NCBI GenBank assembly: GCA_041739035.1
Contig: JBGSOQ010000455.1
Coordinates: 62,001 to 126,000 of the forward strand
Source of the DNA: XYD12-FULL-36-8 sp041739035
GTDB taxonomy: Bacteria; Bacteroidota; Ignavibacteria; Ignavibacteriales; Ignavibacteriaceae
Direction: 5' to 3'
DNA: 64,000 nucleotides
The position numbers were made by a program, and so were the translations under genes. The notes beneath the pieces are model-generated. The model made no database searches. It worked only from the letters and a program-made list of their open reading frames with translations, and was not told the origin of the DNA. Below are positions 1 through 10,500 of this stretch, in pieces. Each line of letters opens with the position of its first letter. Within the stretch, counting starts at the first letter, position 1.

Positions 1-518
1 AATAACTTGTCAAGAATTGAAGATGCTGTAAATAGGAACAGTGCAAGAATTATAAAACGATGATACTTTAATTTTATTAACAAGTTCTGGGGTAAAACAA
101 ATTCTTTAAGATTTTTACTCTCAAGTATAAAAGTACCGGCAATTAAAAATATCAGTCCTATCACTTCAATCGTTTTTAATGATTCGCCAAGAAGGAGAAA
201 CGCAAACACTGCAACAAATCCCGGAGTAAGCGCAAGCAGCGGCAAAGCATTGCTGATCTCTAAATTTTTAAGAGCAATCATTACACAGAGAAAAGCGGCA
301 ACACCAATAATTGATTTTACAAATAGTATTGAAAGATTTAAAATATTTATTGTGTTGTAATCAATAAAAAAGAAAAAGGGGATTGAAAAAACCAAATTTA
401 CAATTGATAGTAAAAAAGAAAATTCTAATGCGCCGAGATTAAATAATACTTTTTTCTGTGTAATAGCCGCAAAAGCAGAAAGTAAAGCAGAGATAAAAGC
501 AACAGCAAACCAGGTCAT
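1..518 (-). CDS. EamA/DMT-family transporter, partial (3' end outside window)
   Basis: Translating the minus strand from the ATG at 516-518 gives an uninterrupted, very hydrophobic frame to the window edge (about 172 residues). Alternating hydrophobic helices begin with MTWFAVAFISALLSAFAAIT and include a segment LEISNALPLLALTPGFVAVF followed by LGESLKTIEVIGLIFLIAG. The pattern (paired helices ending in G-E-x-L/P and a following x-x-x-G-x-x-L-I-x-x-G) is typical of EamA drug/metabolite transporters, inner-membrane permeases of about 10 helices. The gene starts 29 nt downstream of the TonB receptor stop, so the two are probably co-transcribed. The substrate cannot be told from sequence; family confidence is good, function is not. 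Confidence 0.75.
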   Translation of the reverse strand, partial: MTWFAVAFISALLSAFAAITQKKVLFNLGALEFSFLLSIVNLVFSIPFFFFIDYNTINILNLSILFVKSIIGVAAFLCVMIALKNLEISNALPLLALTPGFVAVFAFLLLGESLKTIEVIGLIFLIAGTFILESKNLKEFVLPQNLLIKLKYHRFIILALFLFTASSILDKL

Positions 519-547
519 ATTATTATTCCATTTGAAAACTATAAAAT

Positions 548-2917
548 TTAGAATGCAAGATTAGCTCTTAAAAAAAAGTTTCTGCCAGGCTCAGTTGTAA
601 TGGAGCCTCTGTTAGTCGAAAGATGATTTCGATATTCCTTATTAAAAATGTTCTCAATTCCAGCACTAAATCCGCCTTTAACTCCTCCGTGAGTTATATT
701 TATAAAATTTATTTTAAAATTAAATGTTAAATAACCGGGAGTAGTTTTTTCAGCAGGAGCAACTTTATTTTGTTCTGCAAATATAATGGATGAAAAATCT
801 GCACTCATCCAATCTAGTGGAAAATACTCGATACCAATAATGGAATTTAGCGGAGATATTTGAGGCAAATCCTGATCATCTTTTTGATTTAAGCCACGCA
901 CATAAGATAACGTGTTATAAATGTTTACTTGATTTAGCAGCATGTAATCTATAGAATATTCAAATCCATATAAAAGAGCTTCTCCTATGTTGGTTTTAAT
1001 CAAAGCATTTCTACCATCGTAAGTGCCGGGTACTTCTGCAACAAGATCTTTTAATGAATTTAAGAATATGCTGGTTGTGAAATTTAGATTGGATGGAAAC
1101 ATTCTAAACCCTAGATCAAAGAAATAACCTTGCTCAGGTTTTAGATTTGGATCACCAACTTTAATAACACTTCCAAGATCGATGTACTGATACCGTTCTT
1201 CAAGTGAAGGCGATCGGAAAGACCGTGCAGCATTAAATGAGATATTTGAGTAATCACTTAATGAGTAGAGTAATCCAATATTAAAGACATAAGATTTATT
1301 TTCGGCTTTTTCAGCTTCCCAGATTATAGTTTGACCAGGAGGGTTATCATTCACAACTCCATTATTGACTTCATACAACGGGTTGTATGTTTCAGCATTA
1401 CTTAACCAGATATAATCGTATCTTCCACCGAGAGTAAGTTTAAAATTATCTAATAAATCCATTTCATCCTGCAAATAAATTCCGGCACTGCTGTAATAAG
1501 CGTCCGGTAAAGGCTTTTCATAAATTGTTTTGTCCAAAGTTCTTACAACTGAAGAATCAAGTGGATTTAAGAATTCAATTTTTTGTTCTCTTGTTCGCAA
1601 TCCATTATAATTTCGCGTCCAGAAATCAAAGCCGGCAATTAGATAGTGATGTGCTAATTTGAAGTCTGCCTGGGTTTGAAATCCATTTGTATTATGATCT
1701 GCACCGGGATTAATCTTTATAACACTTACTCTTCTGGGAGGCTGCTCGTTTCCAGCGGGGATAAACTGTACTATTCCAGGAATGTTCTCAACATCCCTTA
1801 AGATAAACTGATGAAAATATTTAGCAGATAATTTTATTAACGAGCGACTGAGATTATTTATTTTATATTCAGCACTAAGCAGTCTTCTCATTTCCTCAGG
1901 ATACGTTACAATAGCATTGTTAGGAAACAGCGGTGCACCGCCTGGAATCCCAACATCATAAGCATTAAACTGTTGGTAGTTAAATTTTATTTCGTGATTT
2001 AAAAATGGTTTTAGCTGAAGTAAAGCACTAAAACTATTATCTTCAAATTGGCTGTTGCTTAATTCGCCTGCGGGCGTTTGAGTGTTATCTGCTTTTCTAT
2101 AAATGCCACTTAACTTTAGAATCCACTCATTACCGGAAGCAATAAGATTAATTCCATTAGAGAAAAAATTATTTACCGAATTAAATCCACCCGAATAAGA
2201 ACCTGTTAAACTTAATTTATTTGTATAACTGCCGGATTTAGTAATTACATTTATTGTTCCACCCGTAGCTCCTGAACCATAAAGAGAAGATGCAGCGCCT
2301 TTTATAACTTCAATCCTTTCAACATCATTAAGATCAAACATTGAAAGACGCGCACTGATGTCAGTTGATGTTTCAATTCTATTGCCATCAATTAACGTAA
2401 CAACATTAGCACGGCTTAAACCTCTTATGCTAACCTCAGTTCCCCAAATTCCATCTCTTAAAAGTGAAATACCCGATTCAGTTTTTAACAAATCAGAAAC
2501 TGTAAATAAAGGACTCATTTCTATTTCTTTTCTACTGACTGAGGAGACAGAATATGGAAGCATTTGAATATTTTGTTCATACTTGTTTGCAGTTACTATA
2601 ATTTCCTGAAGTTTTACGCTTTCTGATGACAGTTTAATGTTAATAACTGTATCTGAAAATAATTCAATTTTTGTTTCAAAAGTTTTGTAAGAGATATGTG
2701 AGATGATTACAAAGTATTTACCTTTTGATAAATTCTCAAAAAGAACTTCACCAAAATTATTTGTTGTACCAAAAAAAAGATCGGATACCGCAATATTTGC
2801 ATTCGTTATAGGCATATTATTATCCGTATCACCAATTTTTAATTTAATATCAAAAGATTGTGCGAAGGTCTCGAATTGTATGATAGATAGTGTTAAAATA
2901 ATGAATAGAGTTTTCAT
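548..2917 (-). CDS. TonB-dependent outer-membrane receptor with N-terminal CarboxypepD_reg-like domain
   Basis: The 789-residue protein has a signal peptide ending TFAQS. Residues about 22-105 form a carboxypeptidase-regulatory-like beta-sandwich (pattern ANIAVSDLFFGTTNNFGEV). A plug domain follows at about 118-225 (ISVRK-type start, DGIWGTEVSIRGLSRANV, then VERIEVIKGAASSLYGSGAT). The rest is a 22-strand barrel ending in an aromatic-rich strand FFLRANLAF. Such proteins import siderophores, cobalamin or other large ligands using TonB energy. The length is typical of siderophore/vitamin receptors rather than the roughly 1000-residue SusC type, and there is no SusD partner nearby. It is divergent from the hybrid regulator at 3192. 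The ligand is unknown. Confidence 0.93.
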   Translation of the reverse strand: MKTLFIILTLSIIQFETFAQSFDIKLKIGDTDNNMPITNANIAVSDLFFGTTNNFGEVLFENLSKGKYFVIISHISYKTFETKIELFSDTVINIKLSSESVKLQEIIVTANKYEQNIQMLPYSVSSVSRKEIEMSPLFTVSDLLKTESGISLLRDGIWGTEVSIRGLSRANVVTLIDGNRIETSTDISARLSMFDLNDVERIEVIKGAASSLYGSGATGGTINVITKSGSYTNKLSLTGSYSGGFNSVNNFFSNGINLIASGNEWILKLSGIYRKADNTQTPAGELSNSQFEDNSFSALLQLKPFLNHEIKFNYQQFNAYDVGIPGGAPLFPNNAIVTYPEEMRRLLSAEYKINNLSRSLIKLSAKYFHQFILRDVENIPGIVQFIPAGNEQPPRRVSVIKINPGADHNTNGFQTQADFKLAHHYLIAGFDFWTRNYNGLRTREQKIEFLNPLDSSVVRTLDKTIYEKPLPDAYYSSAGIYLQDEMDLLDNFKLTLGGRYDYIWLSNAETYNPLYEVNNGVVNDNPPGQTIIWEAEKAENKSYVFNIGLLYSLSDYSNISFNAARSFRSPSLEERYQYIDLGSVIKVGDPNLKPEQGYFFDLGFRMFPSNLNFTTSIFLNSLKDLVAEVPGTYDGRNALIKTNIGEALLYGFEYSIDYMLLNQVNIYNTLSYVRGLNQKDDQDLPQISPLNSIIGIEYFPLDWMSADFSSIIFAEQNKVAPAEKTTPGYLTFNFKINFINITHGGVKGGFSAGIENIFNKEYRNHLSTNRGSITTEPGRNFFLRANLAF

Positions 2918-3191
2918 AAATGTTTTATAAAGGATAAAGATAAATTTTTATAACAAATTAATTAATATGAAAAAATTATCTTTGTAAATATAAAGATTGT
3001 TTATGAAGGTGAACAATAATAAGTATTTGTAATGGCTGCAGTTTGTATTAAGTTTTATGAAAGTCTAAATCAAATGTATTGTCTTAACTATTATTCTAAA
3101 ATAAAACTATATATTAGAGAAGAATACAAATTCAAATTATTACAAATATATATCTTATCTAACTTTTATAAAGATCTATTAGAATTATCGA

Positions 3192-6100
3192 ATGAAAACA
3201 ATCTGCCAAATAATACTTTTAACATTATTTTCAGTTTCTTTTTTTTATCCACAGCATGAGATATTTAAATCGATAGCTGCAGAAAATGGATTATCCAGCA
3301 GTGATATTAATTGTCTGCTTCAGGATAAGTTGGGTTTTATCTGGATTGGCACTGATAATGGCTTAAACAGATTTGATGGTTCTGATATTAAAGTTTTCAG
3401 GAATAATCAAAATAGTGCATCAAGTATTTCTGATAATAGTATATGGGCTTTATTTGAAGATAGAAAAGGAAATATTTGGATTGGGACGAAAGCGGGAATT
3501 CTTAATAAATATTCTACGGAATATGAAAAATTTGAGCAAATTAAGTTTTATGATAATACAATTTCAGAGAATAGTATTACTGCAATACTTGAAGACAATA
3601 ATGGAATTATATGGATTGGAACTTACTCTCAGGGGCTCTACAATTATAATCCTTCAACAGGTAAATTCAAGAACTGGAAATATGATCCAACCAATAAAAA
3701 TGGAATAAGCAACAATTACATAACTTCTTTACTGCAGGATGATGCCGGATTAATCTGGATAAGTACATACAATGGATTGAATCGTTTAAATCCTAAAAAA
3801 CTTTCTGATGGATTTACATTATTTATTACGAGTAAATTGAACGAAAACACGATCAGTAATGATCTGGTTTGGAAAATAAATCAATCGATACTTGATAAAA
3901 ATTTACTTTGGATTAGTACTGCTGATGGATTATGTACCTTTAACATAAAAAAAAATAAATTTAGTCGTTTACCAGTAAAAGTAAAAGTACCATCACAATT
4001 TAGTAATAGTTTTGCATCAGTTGCAGAACAGATTATTAATGGCAAACATATTCTTTGGGCTGCTACCTATGGGGGCTTGTTTAGGATTGATCTGAGCAAT
4101 AATTATACTGAACAATTTGTAAGTGATAAGAGCAATTCTTCTGGTTTGCTCGGCAATCATATAGACCAGTTATTAATTGATCGTTCTGGAGTTTTATGGA
4201 TAGCAACCGAAAAAGGATTAAGTTATCATTCCTTAAAATTTCAAAAATTCAATAGTCTGCTTTCAAAAAACATTAATGAAACTTTATATCAAGAATTAGC
4301 CGTTTCTGATGTTAAAGGAATTATTGAAGGCGGATATAATGAGTTTTACATAGCTTCTACAGAGGGCTTGTTCTTACTAAAAGTGGATGGAAATAAATCA
4401 GAATATAAAAAGTTTTCTGAGTTAAATGACTTAAATCTCTGGTCTCTAGAAAAAGGGTTTAACAAAGATTTATGGATTGGAACTTACGGCAACGGATTAA
4501 TCCATTTTGATCTCACCACTTCTCAAAAAAGAATCATAAATATTAAAAGTCCTACTTTTAAAACATCGGCATTTAATTACATTAAAGCTTTGCACCTTTC
4601 TAAAGATGGAAATCTCTGGATGGGATTTTGGGGCGGTGGATTAGCATCATTCAATACAAACACAGAAGAATATAAAATTTGGATCAAAGACGATAACATT
4701 AAAAATAGTTTAAGCTTTAATGATGTTTGGGCTTTGCACGAAGACAAACTTGGAAGATTATGGATCGGAACAAACGGCGGGGGATTAAATTTATTTGTTC
4801 CAGATAAAAATGATTTTATTAATTGGAAATTTGACATTAATTTAAAAAATTCACTCATTAACAATTCAATACTTAGCCTAAGCGAAATTCCATCCAAAAA
4901 TGTTAATGAAGTAATTCTTTTAGTGGGTACAGAAAATGGTTTAAGTAAAATAATGGTAACAAATCCTAATTCTGATAACTATAATGTTAGGTTGCAATTT
5001 AACAATTATTTAAATGCATCAGATTTATTGGATAAATCATTAAGCGGAATATTGAGTGATGAAAATGGGTATTTATGGATGAGCAGCAACTTTGGTTTGA
5101 TGAGGTTTAATACTTCAGACCAATCATCATTTTTATTTGGCAGCGCAGATGGATTACGAAGCAATATTTTTAATTCTGGTGCATTTTATAAATCAAAGAG
5201 CGGATTAATTTTATTCGGTTCTGTTAAGGGGCCAGTTATTTTTAATCCAAAAGAGATTAAACTTTCTGAGTTTGAACCGAATGTTATCTTAACTGATTTT
5301 CTAATGCTTAACCAAAAAATTTTACCAGAAGAAAACGCCCCTTTGAAAAAAAGTATTGCAGTTGCAAAAGAGGTAAATCTATCATATGATCAAAATGTTT
5401 TTACTTTAAGTTTTGCATCGTTAGATTATAATGCAAGTGAACACATTCAATATTTATATAAACTGGAAGGATTTGATAAAGACTGGGTCAAGAGTGGTAC
5501 GTTTCATTCAGCAACATATACTAACCTTGATGCCGGGTCCTACACGTTTAAAGTAAAAGGCACAAATAGTGATGGGCATTGGAGTAATAATGAAGCTTCA
5601 ATTAAAATAAATATTGCACCGCCTGCGTGGAAAACTGTGTGGGCATATATAGTTTATGTTTTAATAATTGCAGCTGGACTTTTTGCTATCAGAAAATTTG
5701 AGTTGAGCCGAAGCAAACTTCGTAATGAATTAAAGCTAAGAGATTTAGAAGCAAAAAAGATTCGAGAACTTGAAAATATGAAATCTCGTTTCTTTGCAAA
5801 TCTCTCACACGAATTCAGAACTCCGTTAATGCTAATAAAAGGACCTGCTGAACAACTTTTAAATAGAAGTAATGTTAATAAAACGGAGCAGATTAAATTA
5901 ATCCAAAGGAATAGCGAGAAGCTTCAGAATTTAATAGATCAGTTATTAGAACTTACACAACTTGAAGCAGCATCAATTGAAGTAAAAGCAAAGAAGGAAA
6001 ATCTAGTTTCTATAGTTCGGGGAATCTTCTTTTCATTTTCTGCTTTAGCTGAGAGCAAGAAAATATCTCTCAAGTTCAATTCGGTAAAAGATCAAATTGT

Positions 6101-7382
6101 TACTTGGATAGATAGAGATAAGATTGAAAAGATTTTAAATAATCTTTTATCAAATGCTTTTAAGTTTACTCCGGAAAATGGAACAATTAATATCGAAATA
6201 ATAAATACGACGATAGATAACATTGACTATTCTACTATTTCAATTAAAGATTCTGGAATTGGAATTCCTGATGATAAGATCGAAAATATATTTGATCGTT
6301 TTTATCAGGTGGATGATTCAAGTAAGCGTGCTTATAGCGGTTCCGGAATTGGTTTATCGTTGGTAAAAGAACTCGTTGATTTGCATAATTGGAAAATATT
6401 TGTTGAGAGTAAAGTTGGGATTGGAACCGAGTTTATTCTACAGATTCCTTTGGATGATAATTATTTAAACGATAATCAGAAAATAGCTGAAGAAGAATTA
6501 TCAGATAGTTCTTTATCAACAGAATTCAATTCGTCAATAACAAAAGATCCAACCAAATCTATTTTGACAGAAGATAATTCTAAATCGATATTTAAAAAAG
6601 ATGGGAAAACAGATCTTGTAAATAAATCTAAAATTCTAATTGTGGAAGATTCTGAAGATGTTCGGAATTATATTAAAGATATACTAAGGGATGATTATAA
6701 TATTTTAGTTTCAGAAAATGGAGGAAAAGGTTTAGATGATGCTTTCGAAATGTTACCCGATCTTATTATAAGCGATGTAATGATGCCGGTGATGGATGGA
6801 ATTGAGTTCTGTAAAAGAATAAAATCCGATTGGCGAACTTCTCATATCCCTGTTATCCTTCTTACTGCAAAGGCTACAAGTGAAAACAAGATTGAAGGAT
6901 TGGAAACTGGAGCAGATGACTATATAACCAAACCATTTAATTTTCGGGAACTAACGGTTAGGATTAAAAATCTTTTAGAACAAAGGCAAAAGCTTCGTGC
7001 AATTTTTGGAAAAGATGTAAACTTTAAACCGGAGAACATCACACCTAATAAAGCGGATCAGGAATTTATTCAAAAAGCAATTATTATTGTTGAAAACAAC
7101 ATATCAGATTCTGATTTCGATTCTGAACATTTTGCAAAAGAAATATTCTTAAGTCGAAGTCAACTACATAGAAAAATTCAAACTATAACCGGGCAATCAA
7201 CGGGTGAATTTATTAGAATCGTTAGACTTAAAAAAGCAGCCGGATTGATATTAGAAAAACAATTATCAGTAACTCAAATTTCTTTTGAAGTTGGATTTAA
7301 TAGCCCATCTCACTTTACAAAAGCATTCAAACAAATGTTTGATTGCTTGCCATCCGAATTTATAGATAGAAGCAATTCTTAG
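3192..7382 (+). CDS. Hybrid two-component sensor kinase/response regulator with Reg_prop propeller and AraC output
   Basis: The 1396-residue protein is a complete signalling pathway in one chain. A signal peptide is followed by about eleven recognisable ligand_reg propeller blades (repeats such as FIWIGTDNGLNRFDG and RLWIGTNGGGLNLF) to about residue 690. Next come a Y_Y_Y domain (YKLEGFDKDWVKSG), one transmembrane helix near 815-835, HisKA with phospho-accepting H873 in FFANLSHEFRTPL, and HATPase with an N-box near 983. A receiver domain starts near 1147 with phospho-Asp D1195 in IISDVMMP, and an AraC HTH occupies the last 100 residues. HTCS regulators of this design usually sense a glycan breakdown product and sit beside SusC/SusD genes. 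Here no such locus adjoins; the nearest receptor is the divergent TonB gene. Confidence 0.95.
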   Translation: MKTICQIILLTLFSVSFFYPQHEIFKSIAAENGLSSSDINCLLQDKLGFIWIGTDNGLNRFDGSDIKVFRNNQNSASSISDNSIWALFEDRKGNIWIGTKAGILNKYSTEYEKFEQIKFYDNTISENSITAILEDNNGIIWIGTYSQGLYNYNPSTGKFKNWKYDPTNKNGISNNYITSLLQDDAGLIWISTYNGLNRLNPKKLSDGFTLFITSKLNENTISNDLVWKINQSILDKNLLWISTADGLCTFNIKKNKFSRLPVKVKVPSQFSNSFASVAEQIINGKHILWAATYGGLFRIDLSNNYTEQFVSDKSNSSGLLGNHIDQLLIDRSGVLWIATEKGLSYHSLKFQKFNSLLSKNINETLYQELAVSDVKGIIEGGYNEFYIASTEGLFLLKVDGNKSEYKKFSELNDLNLWSLEKGFNKDLWIGTYGNGLIHFDLTTSQKRIINIKSPTFKTSAFNYIKALHLSKDGNLWMGFWGGGLASFNTNTEEYKIWIKDDNIKNSLSFNDVWALHEDKLGRLWIGTNGGGLNLFVPDKNDFINWKFDINLKNSLINNSILSLSEIPSKNVNEVILLVGTENGLSKIMVTNPNSDNYNVRLQFNNYLNASDLLDKSLSGILSDENGYLWMSSNFGLMRFNTSDQSSFLFGSADGLRSNIFNSGAFYKSKSGLILFGSVKGPVIFNPKEIKLSEFEPNVILTDFLMLNQKILPEENAPLKKSIAVAKEVNLSYDQNVFTLSFASLDYNASEHIQYLYKLEGFDKDWVKSGTFHSATYTNLDAGSYTFKVKGTNSDGHWSNNEASIKINIAPPAWKTVWAYIVYVLIIAAGLFAIRKFELSRSKLRNELKLRDLEAKKIRELENMKSRFFANLSHEFRTPLMLIKGPAEQLLNRSNVNKTEQIKLIQRNSEKLQNLIDQLLELTQLEAASIEVKAKKENLVSIVRGIFFSFSALAESKKISLKFNSVKDQIVTWIDRDKIEKILNNLLSNAFKFTPENGTINIEIINTTIDNIDYSTISIKDSGIGIPDDKIENIFDRFYQVDDSSKRAYSGSGIGLSLVKELVDLHNWKIFVESKVGIGTEFILQIPLDDNYLNDNQKIAEEELSDSSLSTEFNSSITKDPTKSILTEDNSKSIFKKDGKTDLVNKSKILIVEDSEDVRNYIKDILRDDYNILVSENGGKGLDDAFEMLPDLIISDVMMPVMDGIEFCKRIKSDWRTSHIPVILLTAKATSENKIEGLETGADDYITKPFNFRELTVRIKNLLEQRQKLRAIFGKDVNFKPENITPNKADQEFIQKAIIIVENNISDSDFDSEHFAKEIFLSRSQLHRKIQTITGQSTGEFIRIVRLKKAAGLILEKQLSVTQISFEVGFNSPSHFTKAFKQMFDCLPSEFIDRSNS

Positions 7383-7531
7383 CACAATCGAATTTGTAAA
7401 AATTATATTTCACTCCATTTTGCTACACTAACGCTAAAGTTTGACACAGCAGCAACAGTACACGCCTTAATAAACAATTAATTTTAAAGCGGAAATAACT
7501 AATTCTATTAATATTATTTAAGGAGTGCAAT

Positions 7532-10500
7532 ATGCAAAAACTAATTCTATGTTTGGCGGTTCTTCTTTTTTTCGTTCCTAATATTACATTAAGTCAATCA
7601 AGTGGAACTTATTCGCCCAGGGGAGTTCAAGTAGCCTTTCCGTTTTTTGATGATGTTGAAGACACAACAGCATCGTCTTCATATTGGCAAAGAGATGCTG
7701 CTGTTTGGAAAATGCAGCAGGCAACTGCTCATAGTGGTACATATATTTGGGCTATGCTTCCTACTACTGGCTCATATAATTATCTTACGCTTGCTTCAGA
7801 TATAAATCTATCGTCAACCCCAAATCCTTATTTATCATTTTGGATTAGAAAGGCTGATGGTGGAACTGGTGCGTTAAGTATAGAAGCCTCCAATAATGGC
7901 GGAACAAGTTGGACAGTGCTTAGCCAACCTTCTTTTAATGGAAATTTCTATGTTCGTTATCAGGTTTCACTGAGCAATTTTCTTCAGGCAAACACTCGTA
8001 TCAGAATTGGTTGTTATGCTCCATATGGAAGCACTTATTATTTAGATGACATATTGATTGACAATGCTCCATCACCTCAGCCTGTTTTGCTTTCAAGTCC
8101 GACTGATAATGGAATGAATGTTACCTGGAATCAATCAACTGCACTTGATTTTTATAGATATAGAATAATCATTACAACAAGTACGAGTGATGTTAACAAC
8201 TTTTATATTGCTCCATCCCTAAGTGGCCGTGCTGAAACAAAAGTTTTGGATTTTTTTACTAAAACAAAGCTTGATACTTTATTAACTGATCTTACTTTTG
8301 CAAACACTTTATACTATGTAAAAATTTATGAAGAAGATAATCAAGGTAATGTTAATCAAGGCTCTGACAGATCTGATCTTTCAACAGCATTTAATATAAC
8401 TCAACAAACAACACCATTTGTACAAGATTTTGAAGGTTCATTTAATTGGGTTGCGGATTTACCTTGGGCAGTTACAACGGATGATGCAGGCGATCCTGGA
8501 CATAGCCCAACTCATGCCTATGAAGATAGCCCTCAAGGAAATTATCCTGCAAATGCTGATAGGCGTTTGACTATGCAAATAAATTTGTCAGGTGTCACTC
8601 GTCCAGCTTTAAAATTCAACCATAAATATTCATTTGAAACCAGTTCTGATTATGGTTCATTAGAAATTTCTAACGATAATGTGAACTGGACTACATTGAA
8701 TGGATTTACAGGTAATACAGGCAGCGAATGGGAAACAAGAAAATATGATGTTGGTATTCTCAAAAATCAAAACACTGGTTACATAAGATTTAAAACTGTT
8801 TCGAATGGATCAAATCAACAAAATGGCTGGAGCCTTGATGATGTTGAAATATTTAATAATACAAGAAATCAACCATTTCCATTTTTTGATGATGTTGAAA
8901 CAGATACTACTTCTCTTAATGCTTGGGTTCCAGGAAGTTTTGATTTAAAACTTGCAAATTCACACAGCGGTGCTCAGGTCTGGTCATTAAAACCTTCAGG
9001 TGGTTCATATAATTATTTAACCTTATCAGGTAGAATGAATCTTTCCGGTGCTCCAAATCCTTATTTATCATTCTGGATTAAAAAAGCTGATGGTGGAACC
9101 GGTGCTTTAAGTATTGAAGCATCAAATGACGGCGGATTAACATGGACAGTGTTATCACAACCCAGCTTTAGTGGTACACAATACATTTGGTACGAGGCTT
9201 CATTGAGTAATTTTAGACAAGCAAATGTGCTTGTAAGAATTGGCTGCTACGCACCTTATGGAAATTCATATTATATTGATGATATCTTATTAGATAATGC
9301 TCCTACACCTAAAGCACTCACACTTTTAACTCCGACTAATAATGGTATGAAAGTTAGATGGGGAATATCAACAGCGCCGGATTTCGGAAGTTATAGAGTT
9401 GTACTCTCAACCGATCAGAACCAGGTTAATAATTATTTTGCATTTGAGGGATTGCAAACTAGAACCGAGACCAGAGTATTTGATATTTATAATCAGGCTA
9501 CAATTGAAACAACTCTTACAGATCTGACTTTTATGAATACAATTTATTATGCAAAGATTTATGAGAGAGATACTCAACTACTAATTAATCAAGGGTCAGA
9601 AAGAGCAGATCTATCAACTTCATTTAATGTAATTTCACAAACTGCACCATTCGTTCAGACTTTTGAAAATACATTTGGGTGGGCATCTGATTTACCGTGG
9701 AGCGTTACACAGGAAGATTCCAGCGATCCAGGGCATAGTGGAGCTCATGCTCTTGAAGATAGTCCCGGAACTAATTATCCTACTAGTGCTGATAGAAGAA
9801 TTGTATTCCAGGTTAACACTCAGGCAGTAACAAGACCTGTCCTAAGGTTTAATCACAGATATGCATTTGAAACCGGATCAGATTTTGGTGTAGTTGAATA
9901 TTCTGTTGATAACGTTAATTGGAGTACGGTAACAGGTTTTACAGGTAACACAAATACGTTGTGGGAAACTCGTGAGATAGATTTAACACCTATTAAACAA
10001 CTGAATGCAGCATATGTAAGATTTAAGACAATTTCAAATGGGTCCAATAATTTAGATGGATGGCATCTTGATGATGTTGAAATTTATAATAACACAAAAA
10101 CTTTAGGTATTCCGCTTTTTGATGATGCAGAAATAGATACTATTTCTAAAAAATATTGGATCAAAGGTCTATTTGATATTAAAATAGCAAATGCATACAG
10201 CGGATCTCAGGTATGGGCTTTAGAACCTGCAGGCGGTTCATATAATTATCTTACTTTGTCTGGCACAATGAATCTTACAAATGCACCAAATCCATTCTTA
10301 TCTTTTTATGTTAAAAAAGCTAATTCAGGTACAGGTGCACTAAGTATTGAGATGTCCAATAATGCAGGATTAACCTGGACTGCGATAGCACAGCCAAGTT
10401 TCAGTGGTCCTAATTATATTAACTACACTTACTCCTTAAATAATTACAGACAGAACAACGTGTTATTAAGAATTGGTGGATATTCCCCTTATGGTGATAC

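Noticed and set aside
2977..2984. TATCTTTG, matching the Bacteroidota -7 element TAnnTTTG, upstream of the hybrid regulator
   Set aside because: No matching -33 TTG at the right distance, and it is uncertain that this lineage uses that promoter type.
3032..3259. A plus-strand 75-codon frame overlapping the start of the hybrid regulator
   Set aside because: Low-complexity AT-rich translation without ribosome site, mostly in the leader of the 3192 gene and overlapping its signal peptide.
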